Assembly (NCBI GenBank): GCA_030998225.1
Contig: JAPYXD010000555.1
Location: 5,022,001 to 5,086,000, forward strand
DNA length: 64,000 nt
Reading direction: 5' to 3'
Source of the DNA: Diplolepis rosae
Taxonomy: Eukaryota > Arthropoda > Insecta > Hymenoptera > Diplolepididae
Program-made: the position numbers and the translations under genes
Part shown: piece by piece, positions 1-11,600 of the stretch
Position numbering within the stretch: position 1 is the stretch's first letter
How the letters are laid out: every line of letters starts with the position of its first letter
Notes under the pieces: generated by a model
Seen by the model: the letters and a program-made list of their open reading frames with translations, nothing else
What the model was told of the DNA's origin: nothing
Databases searched by the model: none

Positions 1-551
1 TCACTATCTAGGGAGCTTATAGAAACACATTTTTTATAAAGTTTTTAGAGTTTTTTCCTGATGAAGAGAAACGTGATGAAGACTCTTTGATTTGAAGAAT
101 CAAGACACAACTCAAGTAAAGGGATTTAGAACTCCCAACTGCGGCAAAGTATATAATCTATAAACTTCTGAGGATCAAGTTTTACTTTATACTCTAGCGA
201 AAGAATGAATTTTATTTCCTCCAGAAAGCCGCTCTAAGCTAATAAATTAATCTTTAGGTGAATTATAGTTTTTTCTTAACTTCATTCAGTGGAGAAATGG
301 AACATAAAACTACTTGAAAATTACCGAATTGACTAAAAATTTAAATTTTGACTTTTTCGTAATATCCAAAATGTATGATTACACAGGTTTACAAATTTCG
401 AAAAATTGTTTGACCCAAGAAGACAAACACGTTTTTCAATGTATTTTGATTGCTGAATTCAAATCCGTTGCCCGTTTCCCGCCATCAGGTCAGATTTCTG
501 AGATCTTTGATGTTGGTAGTATTGCGTACAACTGATATTGCGTTCAGCTGA
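1..551. other. No gene recognised
   Basis: AT-rich sequence. A 73-codon plus-strand frame at 314-535 matches nothing I know and has no visible splice context. The ferlin gene to the right must continue past the left edge, but I found no further ferlin exon here. Confidence 0.4.
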
Positions 552-559
552 TCGTGCCA

Positions 560-1288
560 CAGTGTTGCCAGATTAGGGGTTTTTCCACTAGATTTAGGGG
601 ATTTTTGGTCCTTCAGTGAGAAATTTAGGGGAAGAAATTCTTTAGTGGGAAAATTTAGTGGTTTTTTTTTATTCAGGGTTATTTTAGGGGTTTATCTCAT
701 TTTATTTTAAAATCTCTAATATCCTTCAATCACCGTAATTGTTTAATTTGAAATAAGCCAAGTGATTGGTTGTACTTCCTAAACGAATATTAACGCTCCA
801 TTTCATTAGTTTATTGTACAAGTGTGTTGTCATGACCAATCACAAGTAAATTATTACTGTTATCTTTGCTTTAAATAGTCAATAAAATTTCTTGAAAAAA
901 GAGCCATATTTATAATATTCTTTGATTTCATCAACACTTTTAAAGGCATTAGCAGCGATTAAATATTAATCAATATAATTTCTCATTATTTTCTGTTTTG
1001 AAATAAATTCCTAATTTTAAAAACGCGCGTCATTAAATGTTAGGTTGGCACAGCTACCAAAAGCGAACGTTCTCGTATTTCTTCAGTAATTCCTTTGAAA
1101 TCCTTTCTTTTTTTCTTAAAAAACAATATATACAAAGCGTTTAAATATTTAAAAAAGGAAAATTCGTCATGTACATATACGAATTTTACTATTAAAAAAA
1201 AAATTCAGGATTTAGTGGAAATTTTTTTTTTTAGTGGAAAATAGGAACTAATCTAGGGGGAAAGCGACTCAGCCATCTGGCAACACTG
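560..1288. mobile_element. hAT-type MITE (729 bp) with 8-bp target duplication
   Basis: The ends are inverted copies of CAGTGTTGCCAGAT. They are flanked by a perfect 8-bp direct repeat, tcgtgcca, at 552-559 and 1289-1296. A CAGTG-type terminus plus an 8-bp duplication is typical of hAT elements. Motifs of the form tttag(g/t)gg recur just inside both ends, as expected for subterminal transposase sites. There is no transposase frame inside, so it is non-autonomous. Confidence 0.85.
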
Positions 1289-1366
1289 TCGTGCCAGTAT
1301 CCTGATCATGCTTATTGTGTAATAAAGGTTATTTTCCAATTAACTATCGAGAAGCAATTGATAAAA

Positions 1367-1805
1367 ATGCCAAGGAATGCATGTAAAGTTAACGCGAAGT
1401 ACTTTTGTTATGTTTTTGGTGGGTACATCGTCTCATAGAAGGGGGAAGTCATGACAGATTCGCTGAGAAATGCCGGGTTCCTAATATCTGATCAAGCTGT
1501 TTCCCAGAATTTCTTATGCGAAAATCAAGAAGGGAGTTTTTGTCGGACCAGATATTAGAAAATTGATTGACGACAACAACTTTAGCAAATGCGTTCGTAA
1601 CTTCTTCAGCAAAAGAAAAAGTGACGACTACAGGCAAATCATCGGAGATCTTTTGAGAAATCACCGAAAAATGGGCATTCGAATGTCGTTAAAAATCCAC
1701 TTTTTTCATTCCCATTTACATTTCTTCTCTGACAACTTGGGCGATACCAGCGATGAGCGAGGAGAGCGGCTACACCAATATTTACAGAAAATCGAGAAAA
1801 ACTAG
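1367..1805 (+). pseudogene. Relic of a dispersed arthropod repeat gene (N- and C-terminal pieces)
   Basis: A start at 1367 reads MPRNACKVNAKYFCYVF and then stops at 1436-1438. From about 1470 the frame resumes, after a frameshift, with blocks such as GVFVGPDIRKLI, MGIRMSLKIHF and LGDTSDERGERLHQ. I recognise this pairing, an FCY-x-G N-terminus and an MSLKxHFLHSHLDFFPENLGxxSDExGERFHQ C-terminus, as a multicopy gene family common in arthropod genomes and likely element-derived. Most of the middle is deleted and at least one stop and one frameshift are present. Identification is from memory of the family and its function is unknown. Confidence 0.6.
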
Positions 1806-2620
1806 CAAAGTTTTTAGGATGAGGGTATGTTCAACAATTACTGTTGGTCTCTTATACGTGAACCAGACCAAAATAATTACAAACGACGCAGTTTCACTGC
1901 AATTCATTTCGAATTTTAGTTATGTTTTGAAATAAAATGACGTCTTATTGTTAAAAATGGCTGAAAATAGCTTAATCATTTATCTCGAAAACCTGACCTG
2001 ATTGGGAAAAAAGGATTGCTAATTCGTGATCAGCAACCAAAATTACTTCAAGAATGACTTTTACATGCTTAGGTCCAAAACCTTATAAACCTGTGTTATA
2101 ATTGTAGCATGGAAATTAGAAGCATAACAAGCGCCGTTTGAAAATTTTACAGGAGGGCAGAAAAACGTTTATACTTCTATCTGAAGGACAGTATATTTAA
2201 ACCAAGCAAGAAGTAAATAATTTATAATCATTCACGTTATGTATCAAAATTGCAATAGTTTATCAATTGCCGTTTAGAAGTTATGCCGCGATTGAAAATT
2301 GGATCATGACAACTCCAGGGGTAAGCGAAATTCAAAACATGACAAGCGCCACTTGTTGACATTTTTTTACCATTTTTTTCGATTTGCTCCACTGTTGAAC
2401 GAGTAATCGAGAATCTTATTAAATCAAATTGTAGGGTATCGAGAATGCTTCAATACTTATAATGCAGATTTTCCGATTTTGCACTCTAAAACTCGATTGT
2501 TTATTAACAAAATGTCACGAGACACCGAGTCAACAAATACGTGTCAGGGTCGATTTTAGCGATCGATAAAGTTGATATACCGTAGGAGGGTACAACAAGT
2601 CCCGCATTTACTATTTATGA
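1806..2620. other. No gene recognised
   Basis: AT-rich sequence with no conserved reading frame or clear repeat boundary that I can see. Confidence 0.4.
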
Positions 2621-2624
2621 TAAC

Positions 2625-3783
2625 ACAGGTCTACATGGTTTTGTTATGGAGTAGCTGAGGTACATTTCCGAAGTAATTTTTGGCGTAGAAACCGAACCCG
2701 GGCTCAGAATTGCTCCATCGCGTCAGGTTTTCGACTAATCCTAACCTAAAAGTGCGAAAAAAACGGTTTTTCGTTATATTTGAGCATCCATAACATCGCG
2801 AATTTTTATTATTTTTTAAATATGAGAAAACCATAAAAAAGAGAAACTTTTCAGCTTTCCATTTCACTATTTACATTTATTATTTTAAATTTTCTAACCG
2901 GAGATATCGTCGATTGAAAAAAAAAAATTCCTAACCTAAAAGTAAGTGCGAAAAACCTGCAATTTTTTTTTCAATCAGCGATATCTCCGGTTAGAAAAAT
3001 TAAAATAATATATGTAAATAGTAAAATGGAAAGCTGAAAAGTGGCTCTTTTCGATGGTTTTCTCATATTTAAGAAATAATAAAAATTCGCGATGTTACAG
3101 CGAAAAATTTTTTTTTCCGAGAGTCAACTATCACCTATAGTTAAGTCTAACCTAGTTGAAATAACACGGATTCCTGTTTAAGAGAATCACGTACATACAG
3201 TTGAAAAACCCAATATAAACCTTGTTATAGAGAAATAAAGAATTCTAGTTCTATTAACAATTAAATTCAATTAATATTGCTATGCTGTTATTACAAAACT
3301 CCGCTGTAAAAAGAATATCTTCTGTATTTATTACTTTTTCCCTGTGTAAATAAAAATTTATTTTTGTCAATAATTCTTTAAAATCCACTTTTATCAATAT
3401 AAATTTTGCTCTAGTAGATCATAAACATAAAGTTGTTTATTGGTTACGTTTAATACATGCGTCTGAAAGGATCTGTCCGTCAAATCAACTTGCTTTCTTT
3501 GTTTTTCTTACTAAACTTGAACTTTGTCATTTCAACTAGGATTGCAAAGTTGGCACCTGTCTTAAGGCAAAATAGTATACGGGTACAATGAATTTTTTTC
3601 GGTGTATGGATGCTCAAATATAGCGAAAAACCGTGTTCTTCGCACTTTTAGGTTAGAATTACTCGAAAACCTGACGTGATGGAACAATTCTGAGCCCGGG
3701 TTCGGCTTCTACGCCAAAAATTATTTCGGAAATGACTATCGGTATTTCTATAACAATCACAACCTCATATTTTGTAGACCCGT
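2625..3783. repeat. Foldback element (about 1.16 kb) with an inner palindrome
   Basis: The outer arms (2625-2790 and about 3590-3783) are inverted copies that share acacaggtctaca, a CCGGGCTCAGAATTG block, and cctaacctaaaagtgcg. An inner palindrome at about 2788-3103 repeats the same motifs around the ATATCTCCGGTTAG block. A related palindrome lies at 57850-58555. There is no transposase frame. Confidence 0.75.
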
Positions 3784-3869
3784 GTAATCAATATCACTCA
3801 AAGGTAATAACGTTCCTCAAACCTTGATTAAAATGCCGCGAAAAACTGAAATCCCATTTGACGCCATAT

Positions 3870-5221
3870 CACTGAGAAAACAGTTTGGTAGTGCCAACAA
3901 AAATTTGGTTGTCGCAACAAAATAATTTGTTTGATATACAGCTGACAAAATGTTTTGTTGGACCAACACAATTTTTTTGTTGAATTTTTAGTTTCACTCA
4001 ACCAAATAATTTTGTAGTGATAACAAAAGTGTTTTGTTAGTATGACAAAACTTATTGTTGATTCAACAAAATTATTTTGTTCCAAGAAAAAAATTATTTT
4101 TTTGAAAGAGCAAAATTATTTTGTTGGGAGAGCATACTTTTTTTTAGTAGAACAAAATCGTTTTGTTGAAGGAAATTCATAATTTTGTTAAATTAGCAAT
4201 ATTTTTTGGACAGATAAAACATATTTCTATGCACGGAAAGAGAAATATGAATTTCCGAGGTTATTCGAATCTACAAATCATAAAAGTAAAAAAAAGTCAT
4301 CTACACGTATCATTATTTACATTGTTAAAATTTTCTGAACACTTTCTCGTAAGATTTTTAACAATCACTTTGCAAGACTCTGCCATATTGATTTTCATCC
4401 CAAAATAAAAGTGAAAAATGATAAATGAATATTTTTGATTAAATGCACTATTAGGGTTAGATTAGGGTTAGATTTACCTTTGAAGGTATTTATCAGGCCT
4501 GGTAAGCCCCATTCCTCCAAGAGTTGCTGCATTTTTAAGTCAGACATCAATAAATATGAAGTCACGAATTCGATTAAATTAAATTTCGGTGAACGGCGAA
4601 AATGAAGACATGTGGTTTCTGGGTAAAGTTTGCTACATCGAATCAAACAAAAGAGCCGCGTGACCAGACCTGTGTATCGAGGAATTGAAATATGTCACCA
4701 GAGTTCAGGTGTCGCTAGTAGTAACTTTGCACAGTCAAAGCACGTAACACATGGAAAATAACACAATGATATGAAAATAGTTTAACTACTAGTTTAAAAT
4801 AATTTTTACTCTGTAACATGGTTTGTTTAGAGATTAATTTGCCACTTTTTCGTATTTTTTCTGTGCATTATGTGGTCTAGCAGAACATAATTAATACTAG
4901 CGCCACCTTAGGCCCTAGTTTAACTCTCGTAACATATTTTATGAAGAGGAAAGATAGAATGATGTGCCGGTTGCGTGCGACGCGAACGAAATGCTGATAT
5001 AAACAAAACAATACACATGAGTGGTAATACATTTTGTCGGGACAACCAAATTATTTAGGTGGTTTAACCAAGGCATTCAATCAAATTATTTGTTCGAACC
5101 AAATACATTTTTTGGTAAGATTAACCATTCTTTTTGTAATGCCAACCAAATTTTAGTATTGACAACAAAATTTGTTTAACAAAACTATTTTGTTGCGGTG
5201 ACATTATTTTTTCTCTCAGTA
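3870..5221. mobile_element. Inverted-repeat element (1.35 kb) carrying a SAM-like first exon
   Basis: The left end begins CACTGAGAAAA and the right end is its approximate inverse (ttttttctctcagt). Both flanks inside the ends are crowded with variants of the palindromic motif AACAAAAT-ATTTTGTT (3893-4175 and 5040-5200), a typical subterminal-repeat layout. Between them, on the minus strand, lies a short SAM-like exon (4478-4547). It is probably an internally deleted derivative of a larger autonomous element. I see no clear target duplication, so the exact ends are tentative. It sits in the ferlin intron after the exon ending at 5303. Confidence 0.55.
4478..4547 (-). CDS. SAM-like first exon inside a transposon
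   Basis: ATG at 4547 opens 23 codons plus one base: MSDLKMQQLLEEWGLPGLIN followed by TFK and the first base of a Gly codon, then a donor GTAAAT. The pattern LLxxWxL...I..F is helix 1-2 of a SAM domain. The same exon design, with the same phase-1 break after F-x-(G), occurs at 52405-52474. The downstream exons were not found and are presumably deleted. The SAM assignment is inferred from a short segment. Confidence 0.5.
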
Positions 5222-5302
5222 GAAGGACTTGTCATGTTTTGAATTTCCGTGCCACATTTCGAATAAAATATAGAAGATTGTAAAAAAGAAAGAATTTGGT
5301 AC

Positions 5303-5635
5303 CGATGACTGATTGTATTTGAAGAATCGAGGAAGCGTGTCAAGGTTCCAGTCGTTATCTTCCTCGTATCCAGATGGGATTGCACTCCAGAAAGCGGACG
5401 CAAAATTCATATTTCCCAACCATAAAAATATTTCCACTTTACACGCGTTGTAGTCTGGCGCTTCGTTTTCGTCCTCTGTATTTACCATGAATAAATTTAT
5501 GCGCTCTCCACATTCCGGGCCACGTGCCATGTTTTCCTCGAAGTAGATGATTCGTGATGCTGGTAATCGTGCGTAAGCCACGCGCTTCGATCCCACCAGC
5601 ATCCAGATAAACACATCAGGAAGATTGTCTTGGGG
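5303..5635 (-). CDS. Ferlin exon 10 (FerB hallmark)
   Basis: Acceptor ATTTTAG, donor TCATCG/GTACCA, 111 codons in phase 0. It opens PQDNLPDVFIWMLVGSKRVA, then YARLPASRIIYFEEN, KVEIFLWLGN and FWSAIPSGYEED. The (D/N)-x-(L/I)-PD-(V/I)-FIWM...KRVAYAR run is the best-conserved ferlin signature. Reading past the donor gives a stop within about 29 codons, consistent with an exon end. The next exon (C2D) was not found in 1-5302. Confidence 0.9.
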
Positions 5636-8600
5636 CTAAAAATGTTCTAAAATAAATTACGGTCTCTGACACAACCACAAAATGCGAGTAAAAACATTTG
5701 AATTGCGACATAATTCCAGTTCTTAAGAGAATTCTCAGATTAGAGATGAAAGAATTTTAAGTATATTTCGACAGTTTTAATAAATTAGTCATGAGCAACT
5801 GAATTGGGAAAAGCTAATTATATTTACATCTTCGCAAATATTTCTTATTTTGCGCAAATACTTGTAGGCGTGAATCATGGCGATATTGATGTAATGATTA
5901 TTTGCAAGATTTCCATTGATTTTGATAATTTTTAAAATGTCATTTATCTCTTGACGGCACAAATTTATTCTGTGTCTGTCGAGTTTGGTTGTCCCACCTT
6001 CATTGTCATATCTACCTGTATCTAGAATATGCAGGTAGTGCATACAATAGTGCTTTAAGGACTTAATCAACTCATTGTATTTCTCGTATGAGCTTTCGTG
6101 TTCTACTGCAATTAGTGCCTCAAGTTTTTCAAGTTCCACTTCCTGAAACAAAACTGCCTTTGTGATTTCAAAAGTACAAACTTTTTATTGTTTTTCTTTC
6201 TCGTCTCCAATATAGACAAACAGTTTAAAACGATGTATCCTTAAATTCTGCATTATAATGTTGGAATTAAAGAGATAGAACTTTTCTGTCTCTTCAAAGT
6301 GGCCTTTTTGCATCTTTAAGGTGGCTTGAGCGTTTGGTGTCGTATGAAGTAAGGGGCACCGTGGGGGCGCACGTGTTACATGAATGCTCATTGCTACTTA
6401 TTTTTTTAATAATCATATGTATTATAGTTACATCTGAGTAGAAGGGTAAGAAATCACGGAAATGTCCCCTGAAAAAAGTGATAGTAAAAATTTATTAGTT
6501 TCACCTCGAGGCGGTTTTTTATATTCTGTACTTTTCTCGCAATTTTCTCTTGATTGAAGTCGTTAACCCTTTGTTTTTATAATACTAATAGATTCCTTGA
6601 AATCGAAAGTACTATTATATATTTGATTTATGGGGACTTGTGTTTTGTTCCGGAGTTTCGCCGATTTTGATGAGGAATCCCATAAGACTACGTGTTAAAC
6701 TGACATTTTTTCGGTAGCGATTTTTTCAGCATTGACATCGTCAACCACGGTATTTCTTTTTTTCCAAATGAATCTAGCATATTTTATTAAGATAATCTCT
6801 AAGTTTCAGATCAATCTGTAATTTTTTTCAAAAACGCTCAAGCCACCTTAAAATGCTATCTCTTTCTATCTTGCAGTCTATCTCTTCTTATAAATTAATA
6901 ATTGTATATCTCTTTATCCACCCTCAGTTTTAAGTTAATAATTTTTATATTTTTAACGTAACTAATAATTTTTAAAATAAATTATTCAGCATGAACACAA
7001 TATTTTAGTTTGATCGCGAACGCATGTAACCCTTAAAAATCCACAGAAACAAAGACGCGAATCCCAATCACGTGCTCTGAAAGTTAAATTGCACTATTTA
7101 CTATTTTGATTCATTTTTTTATAGTTAAATAGTAAATAGTGCAATTCAAATGTCTACAGTTGTAAAAATAAAATATATTACTTACTGTCTTGCCTTTAAG
7201 AGCCTAAATTGACCATTTAAGATGGCGCTTTTAGCTATTTTTTTTCTGCGAGCTAGATAGGCAATTTCTAAGTACTTAGCCAACTAAGCTAACGAAGTAC
7301 ATTGGGAGATTTATATACATAGCAAATTGACTATTTTAACCACACTATATCTTAGTAAAACTAATAAAAATTTTAGTTGCTTTTACTAAGAGCAATTAGT
7401 TGGGACGTATTATTACTATGTGGATTTTTCTCAGTGTATTTATATTTATCATTCCAATTTAATTAAATTAATATAAATAATTATTCTAATTTGCAATCTA
7501 ATAATACTGAAAATTAGATTAAGTATACTTACGAAAATAGTGCAAAAGATTTTTATTTTAGTTATGTTTATGGTTAATGGAGATTCTGCAATAAGCTTTA
7601 AAGTTGACAAGAGAGGACAAACTAAGGGACGAATTTTTAGAGATAATCATATTAAGGGAGTCGTATCGTGTAGCAGTTTAAAAATATCGATGGTTTTTTG
7701 TGCATATTTTTCATCTAAATGATGCTAGAAATACGCTGTATAAACGTTTTAGCTAAACACATCCTCTTTTGGCTGTGAAAAAGCATCCAACACGGACACT
7801 TTTCAACAACATTTTATTACGTTGCAAATCTTTAAATGCGTTTTCCCAAAAGTTGTGTTTTTTAAGGTGGGGTGATCATTTTTTAAAAAATCTTTGAAGC
7901 TATCAAGTCGAATTTTCCGTTTTTATCTTCAAGAAATATGTCACTATAAATAGACACAAGCATATTGAAAATTTTGATCCAATATATTTTTACAGCTATT
8001 ATTAGCACAAAAAAGAGAGTAAAACAATTTTTTTTTTCAAACACCTGCCATTTTGTGAATGTTTCTGATCTCTGGAAAAGCTTGTGTCTGATCATAGCCA
8101 AGAGGATAACAAACAATATTTTATGCGGTTTTTTCGTTTCAGCTTATCTGAAAGGTCACAATCGTTCATCCCATGTGCCCTAGACTTTTTTGACAAGGGT
8201 GTGTTCAAGGACATATGAAAGTCACATGGGTAATTCAAATAAATAACCAAAAATTGTGTTCAAAGTTCAAGAATAAACAAAAATATTCGTAAAAACCGCG
8301 TCTCAAAATCATCTGTAGTTTCCACATAATCATTTTTCAAAAATAGGGCTCGAAAATGAGGTGTTACATGAGAAGACTCCCTTAATAGAACTTTATTGTT
8401 GTAAATCATGACGAAAAAAAGAGACAAGAGACAGACTGTGATAAAAACAAAAAATTAAAAACGATAAGTTATTGATTATATTAACAAATAGATTCAAAAA
8501 AATAATCGTCAGTCTGAATTGGTGATTTGATAAAAAGAAATAGGCGTAGACTTAGATTGAAAAAAAGTAAAAGATAAATGGCGATGGACAAGGTGAAGGC

Positions 8601-11600
8601 AGGGTTGAAAAAAGGCACTGACTAAGACAGTCATAAATGTAAACTGAAAAGAAGATAGAAAATATAAACGAAGATAAGCTGGGATAAATGATCTTTTCCC
8701 AACCCATCTAGTGAAAATTGTACTTTCACCGTTTGTTTTGAGATCTGAAAATGGCTGATTTCGCAACTGTTGCTATTTTCCCCACAAGTGAGAAATAGTC
8801 ATTTTCCCGTCTCAAAACAGATGGTGAAAGTACAATTGTTACTACAGGTGTTGGGAAAAGTAAAGTGTTTTACTCGTGGGGAACAAGCAATTGTCAATTC
8901 GTGTGATTGCAGCACTCGCCTTCGACTCGTATTGCAAACTTCACACTCATTGGTAATTGCTCGTTTTCCCCACTAGTAAAACAAATAGCTATTATCGTTT
9001 TCTGTCTTTGAGAACAAAAGAGATAGAATTTCTATCCTTTTTTCCCAAAAAGGTCTTTAGTGAAATTTATTTAAAAAATTATATTTTGGAATATGATACT
9101 TGCAAGAAAATTGGCAATGAACGACAGGATGTTACTGTTCAATGTCCGCCACTCCAAATTCGGCCAGCAGGATTTCACATACATGCAGGGTTTATTCGAA
9201 CCTAATGGCATATAATTATATTTCCCATCCATAGTACCTGTACATCTTGGAAGAGTTTGACTCTCGTACTCAATATGTTTTTCCGTCTCCTCACCTGATA
9301 CAAAGGATAAACAATTTCATCTTCATTTGGTACTGTTATTATATACAATACATACATTTTGTACATTTCATTCTAAAGTTTTATTAAGGTCACGGCATAA
9401 GTTACCAAGTGCGAAAATTTTCAAAATTCGTTTTATTACATTGATTGCATTTGTAGATGCAATCTCATGTTCCTGTAGAAGATTATATTCTAAATACCTT
9501 ATTAAAATTATTTTTAATGTATTTCAGAAGAGGCAACTATGTATTGCATTGAGAAAATTAATTTGGGTTAAAATTATTCGTTAATTAGTAATTATTCGAC
9601 AATTAAGATTTTTCCTCAACCTTTCTGTATAACTTATCATTTATATTCAATCTGGATAAAAAATGGCAGTATAATAATATTATTAATAAATTTTTATATT
9701 TTGGGTATTTTTATTCTATGTTGAAATTAACGTTGAAAGATAATGGAGATATCCAATAATTTTATTTATCAACGCTAAAAAATTTTAAAATATAATGTTT
9801 GTCCTTGAATTCTGCTAAAGGCGACTTCAAGCGTAACGCCGAAGCATTTGGTGCGCGAAATTTGAAAATATAATCAAAGATTGGAAAATGCAGGTTTTTC
9901 AAATAAATGTATCGAATGATGAAATAAAAAAATAAAATATGCTAATATATTAAAGTTGCATAAATTTTGTAATAAGCTCAATGGAAAATCATTAACAACA
10001 TATCATAAAAATTGTTTACTAGCCGAATGAAGAAAGTTAATTATATTAATCTTTCATAAAAAAATATTTTCAAAATAATAGGAAATACTTTAATAAAAGC
10101 TAAGATTATTATTTATGAACTCTGAATTCAATTCATCCAACATGTTAGCGTTTATTGAAGTTTGAGGTTCAATACAACTTGCACTTTCTATTATAATAGA
10201 TAATATTGTTTTTAAAATGATTAAATTTTAAAACAAGTCTAATATAATATTCTGCGTTAAATAATTATAGGTCGAAGACAATATGTCGATTCCATAAATT
10301 GATGTCGCAACAAAATTAAATTTGACGTTTTTGGAAAAATTAATGATAACTCCAATAGTAATAATCATTGAAATCTCCAGTCATCTGATAATATGTCCTT
10401 CATTATGTCCTAGAGTTTAGCTAGTAAAATCTATTATTCTGGAAAAATCTTCGGGAAAACTAATTTTACTGATTTTATTAATTTAGTTAGCTGTACTGAT
10501 TGTTCCCTGACCATAAAAGTCATTTCGAAAGATATAACTCTGGTCGAATATAAGTTATCTATTAATATATTTTTGTCCGGCGTACACCGAAAGCTAGCCT
10601 TTTTGGTCTCCTTTTGCGTACGGAAAGTAGATTTTCCCACACTAGTACGGTAAAATTTAAAGTGTGCGGAAAATTAAAACAACCTCAAAATTTTACCGCA
10701 CCCAACATCAATTTATGGAATTGACAAATTGCCTCCAACTTATAGTTGTTTAACGCAGAATATTAAAAGCTTTCGTTTTGTGGCCTTGTTTTAAAAAGTA
10801 TTTTTGTTCTGTAAAATGATTATTCTGTAATTGCCATTTATAAATTTAAGTTGTTTTTGTAAAAAATTTATATGTAATAAAATTTTACATACAAATTGAT
10901 ATTTTAATATTTTTAAATTAATATAAATTAATACAAACATTAGTTAATATTGCCTAATAATATCGTTATAAGCTCTAATTTATTTTTATATTTATATTAC
11001 ATTTGTTATCAAATTTAATCATTTTTATTACAATATTATTTAATTTGGAATGTTATCTATTATTAGTTAGTTGAGTTCAAAATTTTTTCCACTGTCTACA
11101 TTATCGAAGGATCATTAGTCGCGTATCAGATAGACAAGTTGTATTGAACTTCAACTTTTAATAAACGCTATAATACTTTTATCAATGACATCCATCAATT
11201 TTATTACAATATTTATGCAACTTTGATACATTAACATATTTTATTTCATTACCGTTCAAGGACGAACATTATATGTTTTAAAATTTTAGCGTTAATAAAA
11301 AAAAATTATTGCATATCTCCATTACCTTTCAACGTTAATTTCAACGTAAAATAAGGAAATAAACAAGTCAAATATTTATTTTGTCGCTGCAGTGTAAACT
11401 TAGCTAGTTCAGCGAGTTTGTACGGAAAGAAATTTGATGGCTAAATGTATTACGTTTCGTGAGAAGAAATAGCATTTTAGAGAGTAAACCAGAACTATTG
11501 GAAAAAGTTGTGAAAAAGTCTCATAATAATAGTAAAGTTTATTATATCAAACATTACTCGCTGTCTGTCGTAAAAATGCAAATATTGAGGCAAATTCTTA

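Noticed and set aside
3440..3500. Next ferlin exon (a DPF string on the minus strand)
   Set aside because: The frame around it has stops on both sides and no C2-domain context.
4450..4472. ttagggttagattagggtta string as a telomere-like repeat
   Set aside because: Only two imperfect units, and insect telomeres are usually TTAGG arrays; too short to mean anything.
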